Positions 8,861 to 16,392 of a DNA stretch of 64,000 bases are shown here, piece by piece. Below the pieces are notes generated by a model. The model was not told the origin of the DNA, did no database searches, and was given only the letters and a program-made list of their open reading frames with translations. How positions within the stretch are numbered: position 1 is the stretch's first letter; every line of letters begins with the position of its first letter. The stretch comes from Rhodococcus sp. SBT000017 (GTDB lineage Bacteria; Actinomycetota; Actinomycetes; Mycobacteriales; Mycobacteriaceae), in NCBI RefSeq assembly GCF_003688915.1, contig NZ_REFU01000004.1, forward strand, positions 62,001 to 126,000. The letters are read 5' to 3'. Position numbers and translations under genes: made by a program.

Positions 8861-9787
8861 ATGGACCTGCGATCAATGAACAACGCTAGTACTCCCAACG
8901 AAACTGTCGAAGACCACCTCGACCACGCCAACACTGTCTTCATCCACCCACGAGTGCTGATCGGTGCACTGGCCACGGCAATCGTCCTGACGGTCGGTAT
9001 CGCCGCCGCATCATTCTGGCTGTCCTTCGCAGCCCTGCGGGACCTCGCGACGATGGCGGGTACCGAGCCTGGTCGAGCCTGGGTGATACCCGTCGTCCTC
9101 GACGGCGCGATCGTCGCCACCACGGTCACCGCAATAGCGCTGTCGCACCATACGGACCCACGAACGATGCGCGGCCGGCGATTCGTCCTCTGCGTTCTTG
9201 CTGTTGCAGCCGGCGCGTCAATAGCTGGAAACGCTTACCACGCAACACTGACGTCGACCGTGATGCCAGCGTTCGTCGCAGCTGGCATCGCCACGATTGC
9301 CCCTGTCTTTCTCCTCGCGATGACCGAAGTCCTCGCCGTCATCCTGCGAGCGCCACGCGCCAGCCGTGTGGAAACGTCGTTGCCAGAGAACGTGATCGAG
9401 AGTCTGCCGAGCCGTGAAGGCGCTCCACAGCCGCCGGCTGAACCTACGAGCGAAGCCAGTACCCAGCAGCTCAGTGACCTATTTGACGCACACGGAGCCC
9501 TCCATGACGACGTCTGGACAACGGCGTTCCTTTATCACAAGCATCCCGAAGTGCGGGGGAATTTTGCAGCAGTCGCTCGGATGCTGAAAGTCAAAACCTC
9601 AACAGTTACCCGGCGCTACGACAAGCTGGTCCAACTTGTCGTGGACGTCGCGGAATCGAAAGTGCCGAATCATGTACTCGCTCTACATGAAGACCCGAGA
9701 CAGGAACCAGCAGCAGCAGGCTCGGACACCGCATACGAGGAGCCGCACCAGGCGGTCACCGGTGAGTACGCGGAGGCAACACGATGA
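8861..9787 (+). CDS. DUF2637 membrane protein with C-terminal helix-turn-helix
   Basis: 308 residues. Residues about 25-165 contain four hydrophobic segments (first VLIGALATAIVLTVGIAAASFWL; later PVVLDGAIVATTVTAIALS) typical of DUF2637, a family common on actinobacterial plasmids and integrative elements. The C-terminal part (DLFDAHGALHDDVWTTAFLY; VARMLKVKTSTVTRRYDKLVQ) looks like a helix-turn-helix. In-frame starts are ATG 8861 and ATG 8876. It may take part in plasmid replication or transfer control as a membrane-tethered DNA-binding protein, which is inference. Confidence 0.6.
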   Translation: MDLRSMNNASTPNETVEDHLDHANTVFIHPRVLIGALATAIVLTVGIAAASFWLSFAALRDLATMAGTEPGRAWVIPVVLDGAIVATTVTAIALSHHTDPRTMRGRRFVLCVLAVAAGASIAGNAYHATLTSTVMPAFVAAGIATIAPVFLLAMTEVLAVILRAPRASRVETSLPENVIESLPSREGAPQPPAEPTSEASTQQLSDLFDAHGALHDDVWTTAFLYHKHPEVRGNFAAVARMLKVKTSTVTRRYDKLVQLVVDVAESKVPNHVLALHEDPRQEPAAAGSDTAYEEPHQAVTGEYAEATR

Positions 9788-10295
9788 CACAGCAACGAGC
9801 CATCGAGACCTGGGCCGCAGTCCTTACCGCGGCCGCGCACGAGTTCGCCGACCGCGGGTCAAGCCCGGTGACGATCGAGTCGTCATCATCGACATCGACG
9901 GCGTCCTGGCCGACCTCGCCTAGGCCATCGACGGTCTCGGCTACACCATCGTCTACTCCACCACCCGACCCCGCTACACCCGGAACGCCTCGGGGCTCTG
10001 GCTCACCACCAAAGACTTCCCAACCGGAAAAGCCATGTTCACCAGGCCCGAAACCCCGGCCGGACGGCACCCACAACCGGCCTGGAAGACCAAGATTTCC
10101 CACGCCCGAGCCGTCACACACCAACACCGCGCATGGCTACGGGCTTTCATCGACGACGAATCGGCCATGCTCGCCAAACTCACCGCCGCCGAAATCCCCG
10201 CCGTCGACGCGCACACACTCGCGGGCCTGACAACAACAGAACTGCGCACAGCACTGGAAGCGCCGACGGCACCCACGACTGGTCGACCGGCCTGA
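9784..10295 (+). pseudogene. Decayed HAD/PNKP-like phosphatase gene
   Basis: The first 25 codons from ATG 9784 read MTQQRAIETWAAVLTAAAHE. The frame then shifts, and the next frame reads VVIIDIDGVLADLA (the HAD DxDG motif) up to an in-frame TAG at 9921-9923. It resumes directly with AIDGLGYTIVYSTTRPRYTR, the second HAD motif region of polynucleotide-kinase-type phosphatases, and runs to a stop at 10295. The 30-40 residues normally found between these motifs are missing. So a frameshift, a nonsense codon and a probable internal deletion have all occurred. ATG 10035 could still start an 86-residue fragment without the catalytic aspartates. Confidence 0.65.
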
Positions 10296-10341
10296 CAGAA
10301 CTAACATCAACGACCCATCGCGACGACGAGAGAGAGCACGA

Positions 10342-10857
10342 GTGCGAAACCCGTTCAGCCGCCGCGGGACTACCCCGACAGAACCAGCACCCGACCCGAC
10401 CACGACGCAGGCCGAAACCGGTCCGCTGCCTCCGGCCGACAGGGAACGCGTGCAGCGGTTCATCGCTCATTTCGACAACAGCAAACCGTTCACGGTGCCG
10501 GACATCACCGACTGGCAGCACTGGCACGACGGCAAACTAGTGCCCTGGTACATCACCCTCATGCTCGACCACGGCAGGAACAGCGGCCCCGCAGTCGACA
10601 TCGCCTGCAAAGCCAAAGAACCAGCAGTGGACCGATGGGAAGCCGGCGTGCTCTACCCGACCTGGGAACAGGCCGTCGCCCTCGCCGAACTCGTCGGGGT
10701 ACGTGTCCGCGACCTTGCAAACCCCGAGGCGGCGCCACAACACCACGACAACCGCCCCCTCACCCGAAAAGAAGGAATGGCGATCCTGTCCTTCGAGCCC
10801 GACGCTGTACGTGAGGCCACGGCCACGCAACCCGCACCGCCGGCCGACCTCATTTGA
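10342..10857 (+). CDS. Small plasmid protein with helix-turn-helix-like C-terminal half
   Basis: 171 residues from GTG 10342, preceded by a GAGAGAG purine run. A proline/threonine-rich N-terminus is followed by IAHFDNSKPFTVPDITDWQHWHDG. A further segment, DRWEAGVLYPTWEQAVALAE, is an XRE-like helix-turn-helix core with the usual 'W-E-x-G' turn. No enzymatic motif. It may be a regulator of the neighbouring small plasmid genes; function is inferred only from the motif. Confidence 0.5.
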   Translation: MRNPFSRRGTTPTEPAPDPTTTQAETGPLPPADRERVQRFIAHFDNSKPFTVPDITDWQHWHDGKLVPWYITLMLDHGRNSGPAVDIACKAKEPAVDRWEAGVLYPTWEQAVALAELVGVRVRDLANPEAAPQHHDNRPLTRKEGMAILSFEPDAVREATATQPAPPADLI

Positions 10858-10921
10858 AACATCGGTCGAGGCGCGTCGACTGGCCCATGACCCGGCCACA
10901 ACGTCGGTACGATCTGCGTTC

Positions 10922-11278
10922 ATGGCAGACGATCAAGGCACCAGCGCACAAGCACAGCGACATGTCGTAGAGGGCCCACGGTGGGTGACCGACGTCGAAC
11001 TCGTCAGTGAGTGGGGCTTCAAACCCGAAGCCCTCGAAACCCTGTTCGGAGAGCCGACCCCCGGGCCCGACGGCCAACCGTCGTGGCTGGTCAATCACGT
11101 CCTGCACGTCGACCAAACCGTCATCAAACCCGCCGCAGACCTACTCGAGTCGAGCCTCCAACCGGTCGACCTCGCAGACCACTTCGACAACCTCGACCTT
11201 CGCTCCGGATTCAAAGCTCGACCTAACGTAGCGCAGGCACGTCAGATGCTCGATGCTCTCGCGAAATCTGAAAACTGA
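10922..11278 (+). CDS. Hypothetical protein, 118 aa
   Basis: Starts at ATG 10922 (MADDQGTSAQAQRHVVEGPR). The centre (WVTDVELVSEWGFKPEALETLFG) is predicted helical. The codon pattern is that of a real gene, with high third-position GC and no in-frame alternative of comparable quality. There are no recognised motifs, signal peptide or membrane segment. It lies between the XRE-like gene and a small membrane protein gene, both in the same orientation. Function unknown. Confidence 0.45.
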   Translation: MADDQGTSAQAQRHVVEGPRWVTDVELVSEWGFKPEALETLFGEPTPGPDGQPSWLVNHVLHVDQTVIKPAADLLESSLQPVDLADHFDNLDLRSGFKARPNVAQARQMLDALAKSEN

Positions 11279-11295
11279 TCGCGCGGCGTCTGACC

Positions 11296-11682
11296 GTGCT
11301 GGTCCTGGCCGCGTCAGCAATCATCTGTGGCGTCTTGGCATCTCCTACATCCCAGGACCAAGGAGGAGCGAATGCTGAATCGTGGTCCGAAAACTTTCTG
11401 AAGTGGCATCAGGGTCCCCTGCTCACCCTCGTCGCAGTGGCCGTGGCTATCGCGATACTCGTTCCACTTCGAGCTCGCGGCGGGCGAATCGTCGCGAGAT
11501 GGTGTGCAGTAGTTGTCCTTGGGTGCGGGTTCGTGAAGGCACCGTGGATTCTGGGTGCGCTCATGTACATGGCGTTCAACAGCGGAGCGGGTCTTGCCGC
11601 GTTATGCGCTGTTTTGTTGTGGGCGACTTCTATAGCGATCCTGGTCTGTGTAGCGAAGCGGAGTCCTATCAGCCAGTCTTGA
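11296..11682 (+). CDS. Small membrane protein, 128 aa
   Basis: GTG 11296 start, 17 bases after the previous stop. Four hydrophobic stretches are visible: LVLAASAIICGVLAS, LLTLVAVAVAIAILVPL, WCAVVVLGCGFVKAPWILGAL and GLAALCAVLLWATSIAILVCV. The first could be a signal-anchor. No family recognised. It is the last gene of the same-direction run that starts at 8861. Confidence 0.45.
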   Translation: MLVLAASAIICGVLASPTSQDQGGANAESWSENFLKWHQGPLLTLVAVAVAIAILVPLRARGGRIVARWCAVVVLGCGFVKAPWILGALMYMAFNSGAGLAALCAVLLWATSIAILVCVAKRSPISQS

Positions 11683-12161
11683 TCCGACCACGACAGACCC
11701 CCGCAGCGTCACAGACACGGGATTCAGCCTGCTACACGCACGTCAGCGGGTCTGATCGATTCACGAGTGTCGGTCTTGCCGGCTCCGCTGTCCGGGCGTG
11801 TGTGAACACCGACTTTCTGCCGCCCACAAAATTCGTCCATCCGGGCGCCAGGTCGATGATGCCAGCCAAGGAGATGAGCAAGCCCCCTCGGATAACGACT
11901 ACGCAAAGCGCACTGTTGGCCGAGCAGCTTGGGGCGCACAGCTACTTCCATCGGGTCATCCTGCCTCAGCGGCTTCCTGTGGGTTCAACCGTGCGTTTTG
12001 ACCATCGACATAACGGATGTCCTGCTCAGTCTGCTCGATGCTGGGTCGCGGGCCTTGCTTCGGACGGCACCGGCCCCGGGTCTCTACACCTGGGCGGCCA
12101 GAACCACTATCTGGTCTTCTTCATCGACGAGGTGGCCAGCGGTTCGGTTGAGACCCAATGA
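11683..12161. other. No convincing gene
   Basis: About 480 bases between the small membrane protein and the ATPase remnant. Open frames exist, but they show no codon bias, motif or ribosome-binding site that I would trust. This looks like the edge of the accessory cassette. Confidence 0.4.
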
Positions 12162-12476
12162 TCAGACGTCGTCTGGACTGTGGTCAGTGCTGGTCAAGTG
12201 CCGTAAATAGCGTTCGGGATTGCTGAGGAAACTCCTGGTCAGCCGAACTGGCTGCGCGTCATCGTAGTCAGTGAGCGCGATAGCGCCGTCGTCGGAGATC
12301 TCGTAGATCGTGGCACCTGGTAGTGCAAGCAGGATCGGTGAGTGGGTGGCGATCACGACCTGGCATCGGAGCGCGACAAGGTCGGCCAGTCGCGTGAGCA
12401 CAGCCAGGCATGCTCTTCGTCGAAGGCATGAGCCGCGCGGTCCGAGTGCGGCGCGCCTAGACACCGGCTCGCTCAA
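12162..12476 (-). pseudogene. 3' remnant of an AAA ATPase gene
   Basis: The readable part is CLAVLTRLADLVALRCQVVI followed by ATHSPILLALPGATIYEISD and ending RSFLSNPERYLRHL. This is the post-Walker-B end (H-loop ATHSP) of stand-alone ABC-type predicted ATPases. Upstream, EPVSRRAALGPRG looks like a corrupted DEPE-x-ALSP-x-G. The Walker A half is absent, so this is a 5'-truncated gene of about 100 codons where several hundred are expected. It lies head-to-head with the SIR2 gene, so it may be debris of an earlier module at the same site. Confidence 0.65.
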
Positions 12477-12490
12477 GCCGTCTCGGGCGC

Positions 12491-12515
12491 AGGTTCATCT
12501 TGACATGATGAACCT
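12491..12515. promoter_or_regulatory. Inverted repeat touching the SIR2 gene start
   Basis: AGGTTCATC (12491-12499) and GATGAACCT (12507-12515) are exact reverse complements with a 7-base spacer. The right arm ends at the base before the GTG start at 12516. TTGACA (12500-12505) lies in the spacer. An operator for self- or phage-responsive control is a reasonable reading. Confidence 0.45.
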
Positions 12516-13958
12516 GTGCCCATCACACACGCTGAGTTTGTTGACCGTTTCGGATCGGCCATCCTCGCCGGCAACGCAGCTATTTTCGTTGGAGCCGGGC
12601 TGTCGCGTGCGGCCGGTTTCCCCGACTGGGGCGGCTTGCTCGCGCCGCTTCAGGAACGATGCGGGATACCTCCGCATAGCGACCTTCCCTTGGTCGCGGA
12701 ATACATCGAACAGGATGTCGCAAATGGTGGGAGGGGTGCGCTGGAAGATCACATCCTGAAGATCATCACCGCTACCGCACCGACGCCGACGCGAGCTCAT
12801 TTGGATATGCAAAAACTGCCTGTGAAGGAAATCTGGACGACCAATTACGACACTCTCCTAGAGCATTCCATACCGGATGCAGTAGTGATTGCGGGCGAGG
12901 ACGAAATTCATAGCATCGCGTCGCGGCGCAAAGCCATCATCAAGATGCACGGAAGTATCGGGTTGGACAACACCTGGCAGCAGCCCCCTGTGGTCACGCG
13001 CTCCGACTACGAGCGGTACGAAGTCGATCATCCGCGCACCTGGACCGTGCTCCGGTCGTCGTACATGAGTCGTAGTCTGTTGTTCCTCGGGTTCAGCTTC
13101 ACTGACCCCAACATCGAGATCCTTCTGCGGCTGGCGAGGACTCTCGGAACAGCAACCGGTGACCGCCACGTGGCCATCATGAAGCCTCCGACCGACCCGA
13201 GCGACTTGCGGCTTTACGAACTTCGTGCCGCAGATCTCGAAGCGAGCGGTGTGACGATTTGCCAGATCGATGACCATAACGAGATTCCCACCTTGCTTGC
13301 CGCCCTGGTACTCCGCACTCGGCCGCCCCAGGTCTTCGTCGCGGGGAGCGCCAACCTGCCGAATCCGACGCCCGAAGAGGAAGATGAGGTCGTCGGCTCC
13401 TGGTGCGCCGCAGTCGCAACGCAGCTCGCAGACGAGACTGCATGGACAATAGCCAGCCTTGGTGGACGCGCAGGCTGGTGTGTTTCCCGCGATACAGCTC
13501 GATTGCGACGAGACGAAGAGACCTATGAGCCAGATTCGTTGGTCATCCACTTCCGCGGAAAGAATCAACCGCCGGTCACCCTTGAGGAGAGGGTTGGAAC
13601 GTCGATCTACTCCGACCTTGAGCGTGAGCAACTTGTCGCCGCCGTCCTCGACCAGAGTAGGGCTTTGCTTGCGATATGCGGTGGAAGTAAAACCGCCGAA
13701 GAAATCGAATGGGCCGCTCATCGACGGGTCGCCGTCATACCTATCGCAGGATCGGGGGGTGCGGCTGAACGGTACTGGAACGACCACAGGTCGGATCCTC
13801 CCGATATCGGCAGCCGGCCGACCGACCCGCGCACGTGGGAGTTGCTCGCTTCACCCGACCCGACTACAGCAGCGCGCGCCGCCAAGCGGCTGCTGTTGCA
13901 AGCCATGTACGAGGGTGACGGCACTAAACTTAAGAGGAATGTCGGAGCGGGTTCGTAG
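12516..13958 (+). CDS. SIR2-SLOG protein (ThsA-like architecture)
   Basis: 480 residues. The N-terminal SIR2-like NAD-binding domain shows FVGAGLSRAAGFPDW (residues 24-38), TTNYD (108-112, with the conserved N and D), KMHGS (143-147, candidate catalytic His145) and FLGFSFTDPN (190-199). From about residue 272 a second Rossmann-like domain (VFVAGSAN, ASLGGRAGW, ICGGSKTAEEIEWAA, VIPIAGSGG) matches SLOG domains that bind nucleotide-derived ligands. The same order occurs in Thoeris ThsA, an NADase activated by a cyclic ADP-ribose isomer. No TIR gene adjoins it; DprA-like and phosphoribosyltransferase genes follow with almost no spacing. The likely role is an NAD-depleting abortive-infection effector, by inference. 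Confidence 0.75.
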   Translation: MPITHAEFVDRFGSAILAGNAAIFVGAGLSRAAGFPDWGGLLAPLQERCGIPPHSDLPLVAEYIEQDVANGGRGALEDHILKIITATAPTPTRAHLDMQKLPVKEIWTTNYDTLLEHSIPDAVVIAGEDEIHSIASRRKAIIKMHGSIGLDNTWQQPPVVTRSDYERYEVDHPRTWTVLRSSYMSRSLLFLGFSFTDPNIEILLRLARTLGTATGDRHVAIMKPPTDPSDLRLYELRAADLEASGVTICQIDDHNEIPTLLAALVLRTRPPQVFVAGSANLPNPTPEEEDEVVGSWCAAVATQLADETAWTIASLGGRAGWCVSRDTARLRRDEETYEPDSLVIHFRGKNQPPVTLEERVGTSIYSDLEREQLVAAVLDQSRALLAICGGSKTAEEIEWAAHRRVAVIPIAGSGGAAERYWNDHRSDPPDIGSRPTDPRTWELLASPDPTTAARAAKRLLLQAMYEGDGTKLKRNVGAGS

Positions 13959-13968
13959 AGTAGTGAGC

Positions 13969-14877
13969 ATGACCTCGGACCCACGTATACGCCACACGGC
14001 AGTCGTTATGGCGGCGATGGAAATTTTGCCAGCCCAACCCAGCGACCTCACCGGCATCTTGCGGGATCCTGACCAGTTCCGATCGCTTGTGGACCGAGAA
14101 AGTCACGCCGACAACTCGGACCTCTTGAAATATTTGCTTGAAGGTATCGATCAAGCACGCGTGGAACATTGGCATAAATGCCTTGATCAGTTGGTCGCAG
14201 ACGGCGTCGCAACGCCGGTACTCGCGGCGGACCTGTCGGGCGAGTCCGCGTACCCTTACCGATTGCTCCAGTGCTGGGACGCCCCGCCTGTATTGTTCGC
14301 AACGGCAACTCCCATAGAACGCGACCGCTCGCACCGTACCGTTGCAATCATTGGAAGCCGTAAGACCAGCGACGAGACGCTCACGGCTGCGCACCAGCTT
14401 GGTGCGGATCTGGCGAGGGCAGGCGTCAGCGTTGTCTCGGGCTTAGCGCTGGGGGTCGATGCTGCCGCGCATGAAGGTGCCTTGGCGGCTAACGGTCACA
14501 CGATCGCAGTCCTTGGAACGGGTATTAGGCAGGTCTATCCAGCGCAGAACGAACAGCTCGCTGAACGAATACGGCACACCGGTAGCCTCGTGTCGCAGTT
14601 CGCGCCGAGTGCCCCGCGAACACGGTCTTCGTTCCTTCAACGTAACAACGTGATTGCCGGTCTCAGCGACGTAAGTGTCGTGATGGCAGGCGAGGAGCGT
14701 AGCGGCAGCAACCATGAGATCAGACAGGCAATGGGATACGGCCGAACTGTTCTGATGTGGAAGCCGAGCCTCGACAAACAACCGTGGGCTCGACAATTGT
14801 CGGAAAGCGGCCGCGCCAGCTTCATTCAGAGCGCGAACGACGTGTTCTCCGTGCTCGACGCTGCGAGCAACGAATGA
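13969..14877 (+). CDS. DprA/Smf-like SLOG protein
   Basis: 302 residues. A poorly conserved helical N-terminal third (about 1-105) is followed by a complete DprA-type Rossmann core: AIIGSRKTS (127-134), VVSGLALGVDAAAHEGAL (155-172), AVLGTG...VYPAQN (180-194), and SSFLQRNNVIAGLSD (220-234). Chromosomal DprA loads RecA on incoming DNA. DprA-like proteins without the SAM or winged-helix extensions also occur in defence and toxin-antitoxin loci such as PsyrTA. This protein ends soon after the Rossmann core, with no C-terminal winged helix. ATG 13969 lies 10 bases after the SIR2 gene; ATG 13939 (overlapping) is an alternative. The next gene overlaps its stop. Confidence 0.75.
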   Translation: MTSDPRIRHTAVVMAAMEILPAQPSDLTGILRDPDQFRSLVDRESHADNSDLLKYLLEGIDQARVEHWHKCLDQLVADGVATPVLAADLSGESAYPYRLLQCWDAPPVLFATATPIERDRSHRTVAIIGSRKTSDETLTAAHQLGADLARAGVSVVSGLALGVDAAAHEGALAANGHTIAVLGTGIRQVYPAQNEQLAERIRHTGSLVSQFAPSAPRTRSSFLQRNNVIAGLSDVSVVMAGEERSGSNHEIRQAMGYGRTVLMWKPSLDKQPWARQLSESGRASFIQSANDVFSVLDAASNE

Positions 14878-15623
14878 TCAAGGACCTCGATAGTCGGCTC
14901 TTGGAATTATCGGATGCGGCCACGACGGACCTCGTTGCGCCACCGGTTGACGACCAGGATTACACGTGTGGCCGCTGCAGAACCTACACCGACCGACTGT
15001 CCAGCGACTGCTGGAACTGTGTGCAGAACCGGCAGAGGCTCGGATCTCCGTCATTGCGCTTGGACATGATCTCGCTCTACAAAAAACCCTCTCATCTACG
15101 AGATCTACTGACGCAGTACAAAGGCAGAACAGATGGAAGTGAACCGTACATCGAAGAATATGTGCCTGTCGTACAGGCGTTGATCGCGCGCTTTCTTCAT
15201 GAGCACGGTGCGCGCATCCAGAGCCGCGAGCCAATCGACGTAATTTCGTTCGTACCTTCGACCAGTCGGCCCAGACCGCACCCGCTGCAGGCAGTGCTGG
15301 GCGAACTTCAACTAGAGGTTCCGGTGGAAGCCCTCCTCGAACGTGGGACCGGTCAGCTTGATTACAACAAGCCATCCACCGATGCATTCGTAGCATCGAA
15401 AAGTCAACACAGCAGGGTGTACTTGATTGATGATGTGTACACCACGGGTGCACGTATTAATAGTGCCGCTGCCGCTCTGAGATCTGCGGGATTCACCGTT
15501 GCGGGGGCTTTCGTGATAGCTCGGAGAGTTAACATCGGATACAAGAAAAGTCCGGAGTTCTGGTCTACTCAAGAAGGCAAAGAATTTTCTTGGAAAACAA
15601 GTCCGATAGTAAGCGGCATGTGA
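14874..15623 (+). CDS. ComF-like phosphoribosyltransferase with N-terminal zinc finger
   Basis: 249 residues. C32, C35, C46 and C49 form a CxxC-x10-CxxC zinc ribbon. The C-terminal part has the PRPP-binding signature VYLIDDVYTTGARINSA (182-198) of type I phosphoribosyltransferases. Overall order matches ComF/GntX. ATG 14874 overlaps the dprA-like stop (ATGA), so the two are translationally coupled. DprA-like plus phosphoribosyltransferase is the core of the PsyrTA toxin-antitoxin system, but there the transferase is joined to a RecQ-type helicase, which is absent here. It may make or consume a nucleotide ligand for the SLOG domains, which is inference. Confidence 0.75.
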   Translation: MIKDLDSRLLELSDAATTDLVAPPVDDQDYTCGRCRTYTDRLSSDCWNCVQNRQRLGSPSLRLDMISLYKKPSHLRDLLTQYKGRTDGSEPYIEEYVPVVQALIARFLHEHGARIQSREPIDVISFVPSTSRPRPHPLQAVLGELQLEVPVEALLERGTGQLDYNKPSTDAFVASKSQHSRVYLIDDVYTTGARINSAAAALRSAGFTVAGAFVIARRVNIGYKKSPEFWSTQEGKEFSWKTSPIVSGM

Positions 15624-15729
15624 GATAGTCTCAAAAATTGAATAGATTGCCCTCCCGCACTGCGGTTATGTGACAATTTGCTTTGTCGACGACTAGAATT
15701 TCGGTCTCAACAGCTGATGGCGAAGCGCG

Positions 15730-16264
15730 CTATTTCAGATATCGGTACAGCGTCGACCGCGAGACACCCACGACGTCTCGGATATCGGCCAGTGACATAC
15801 CGCCGTCACGCATTCGCTTGGCTTGCTTGATCTTCGCGTCTGACATCGAGCGCGGCCGTCCACCCAACCTGCCCTGCGCACGGGCGGACGCCAACCCGAG
15901 CTGAGTGCGCTCCCGAATCAAGTTGCGCTCGAACTCAGCCAGCGCCCCGAAAATCGAGTAGATCAACTTCCCACCAGAGGTTGTCGTGTCGATCGACTCC
16001 GTCAACGACCGAAAACCCACACCATCGGATTCGAGATCCTCGACCGTCTGCAGCAGGTGGGGCAGTGATCGTCCAAGTCGATCGAGTCGCCACACCACGA
16101 GAGTGTCCCCGGACCGCAGATGCGAGACCAGATTCGACAACTCAGGCCGCGACGTCGTCGCACCGCTCGCCGTCTCCACCCATACTCGCGAACACCCAGC
16201 GGCGCTCAGAGCGTTCCTCTGCGCGTCGACGCTCTGCTCGGCCGTCGACACCCTCGCGTACCCC
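15730..16264 (-). pseudogene. Serine resolvase gene, 5' end removed by transposon
   Basis: The reading frame (about 173 codons from GTG 16251) covers the resolvase catalytic domain (RVSTAEQ with the nucleophile serine; VWRLDRLGRS; FGALAEFERNLIRERT) and a C-terminal Hin-type helix-turn-helix (GGMSLADIRDVVGVSRSTLYRYL). Codons for G-Y-A-R precede that GTG, but the first few residues and any start codon are replaced by the transposon end beginning at 16265. The intact relative at 48702-49250 starts VGELLGYARVST. Losing strand beta-1 probably kills activity, though a short product from GTG 16251 is possible. Confidence 0.7.
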
Positions 16265-16334
16265 TGTCAGTTTCAGAAGTGGGCGTCATAAATTCCTGGG
16301 GTTTCACCTCTGATTGCAGTCGTCTTCTGACATT
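16265..16334 (+). repeat. Left terminal repeats of a Tn402/Tn5053-like transposon
   Basis: The outer end starts TGTCAGTTTCAGAAG at 16265. An inverted second repeat, TGCAGTCGTCTTCTGACA, ends near 16334. Tn402-family ends start TGTC(A/G) and carry the core TCAGAAGACGACTGCA as multiple repeats of about 19 bp. Its position directly left of tniA is as expected. I could not identify the matching right end. Confidence 0.65.
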
Positions 16335-16392
16335 CTGAGTGCAGGAGTGGGCTTCACAATCGGTCACCTGGGTTAGGTGTTCGGAGGCTGCG

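Noticed and set aside
11382..12161. Plus-strand 259-codon frame
   Set aside because: Starts inside the small membrane protein gene, lacks motifs and shows no codon bias.
12855..13787. Minus-strand 309-codon frame opposite the SIR2 gene
   Set aside because: Composition typical of an antisense shadow in high-GC DNA; the plus strand shows all SIR2 and SLOG motifs.
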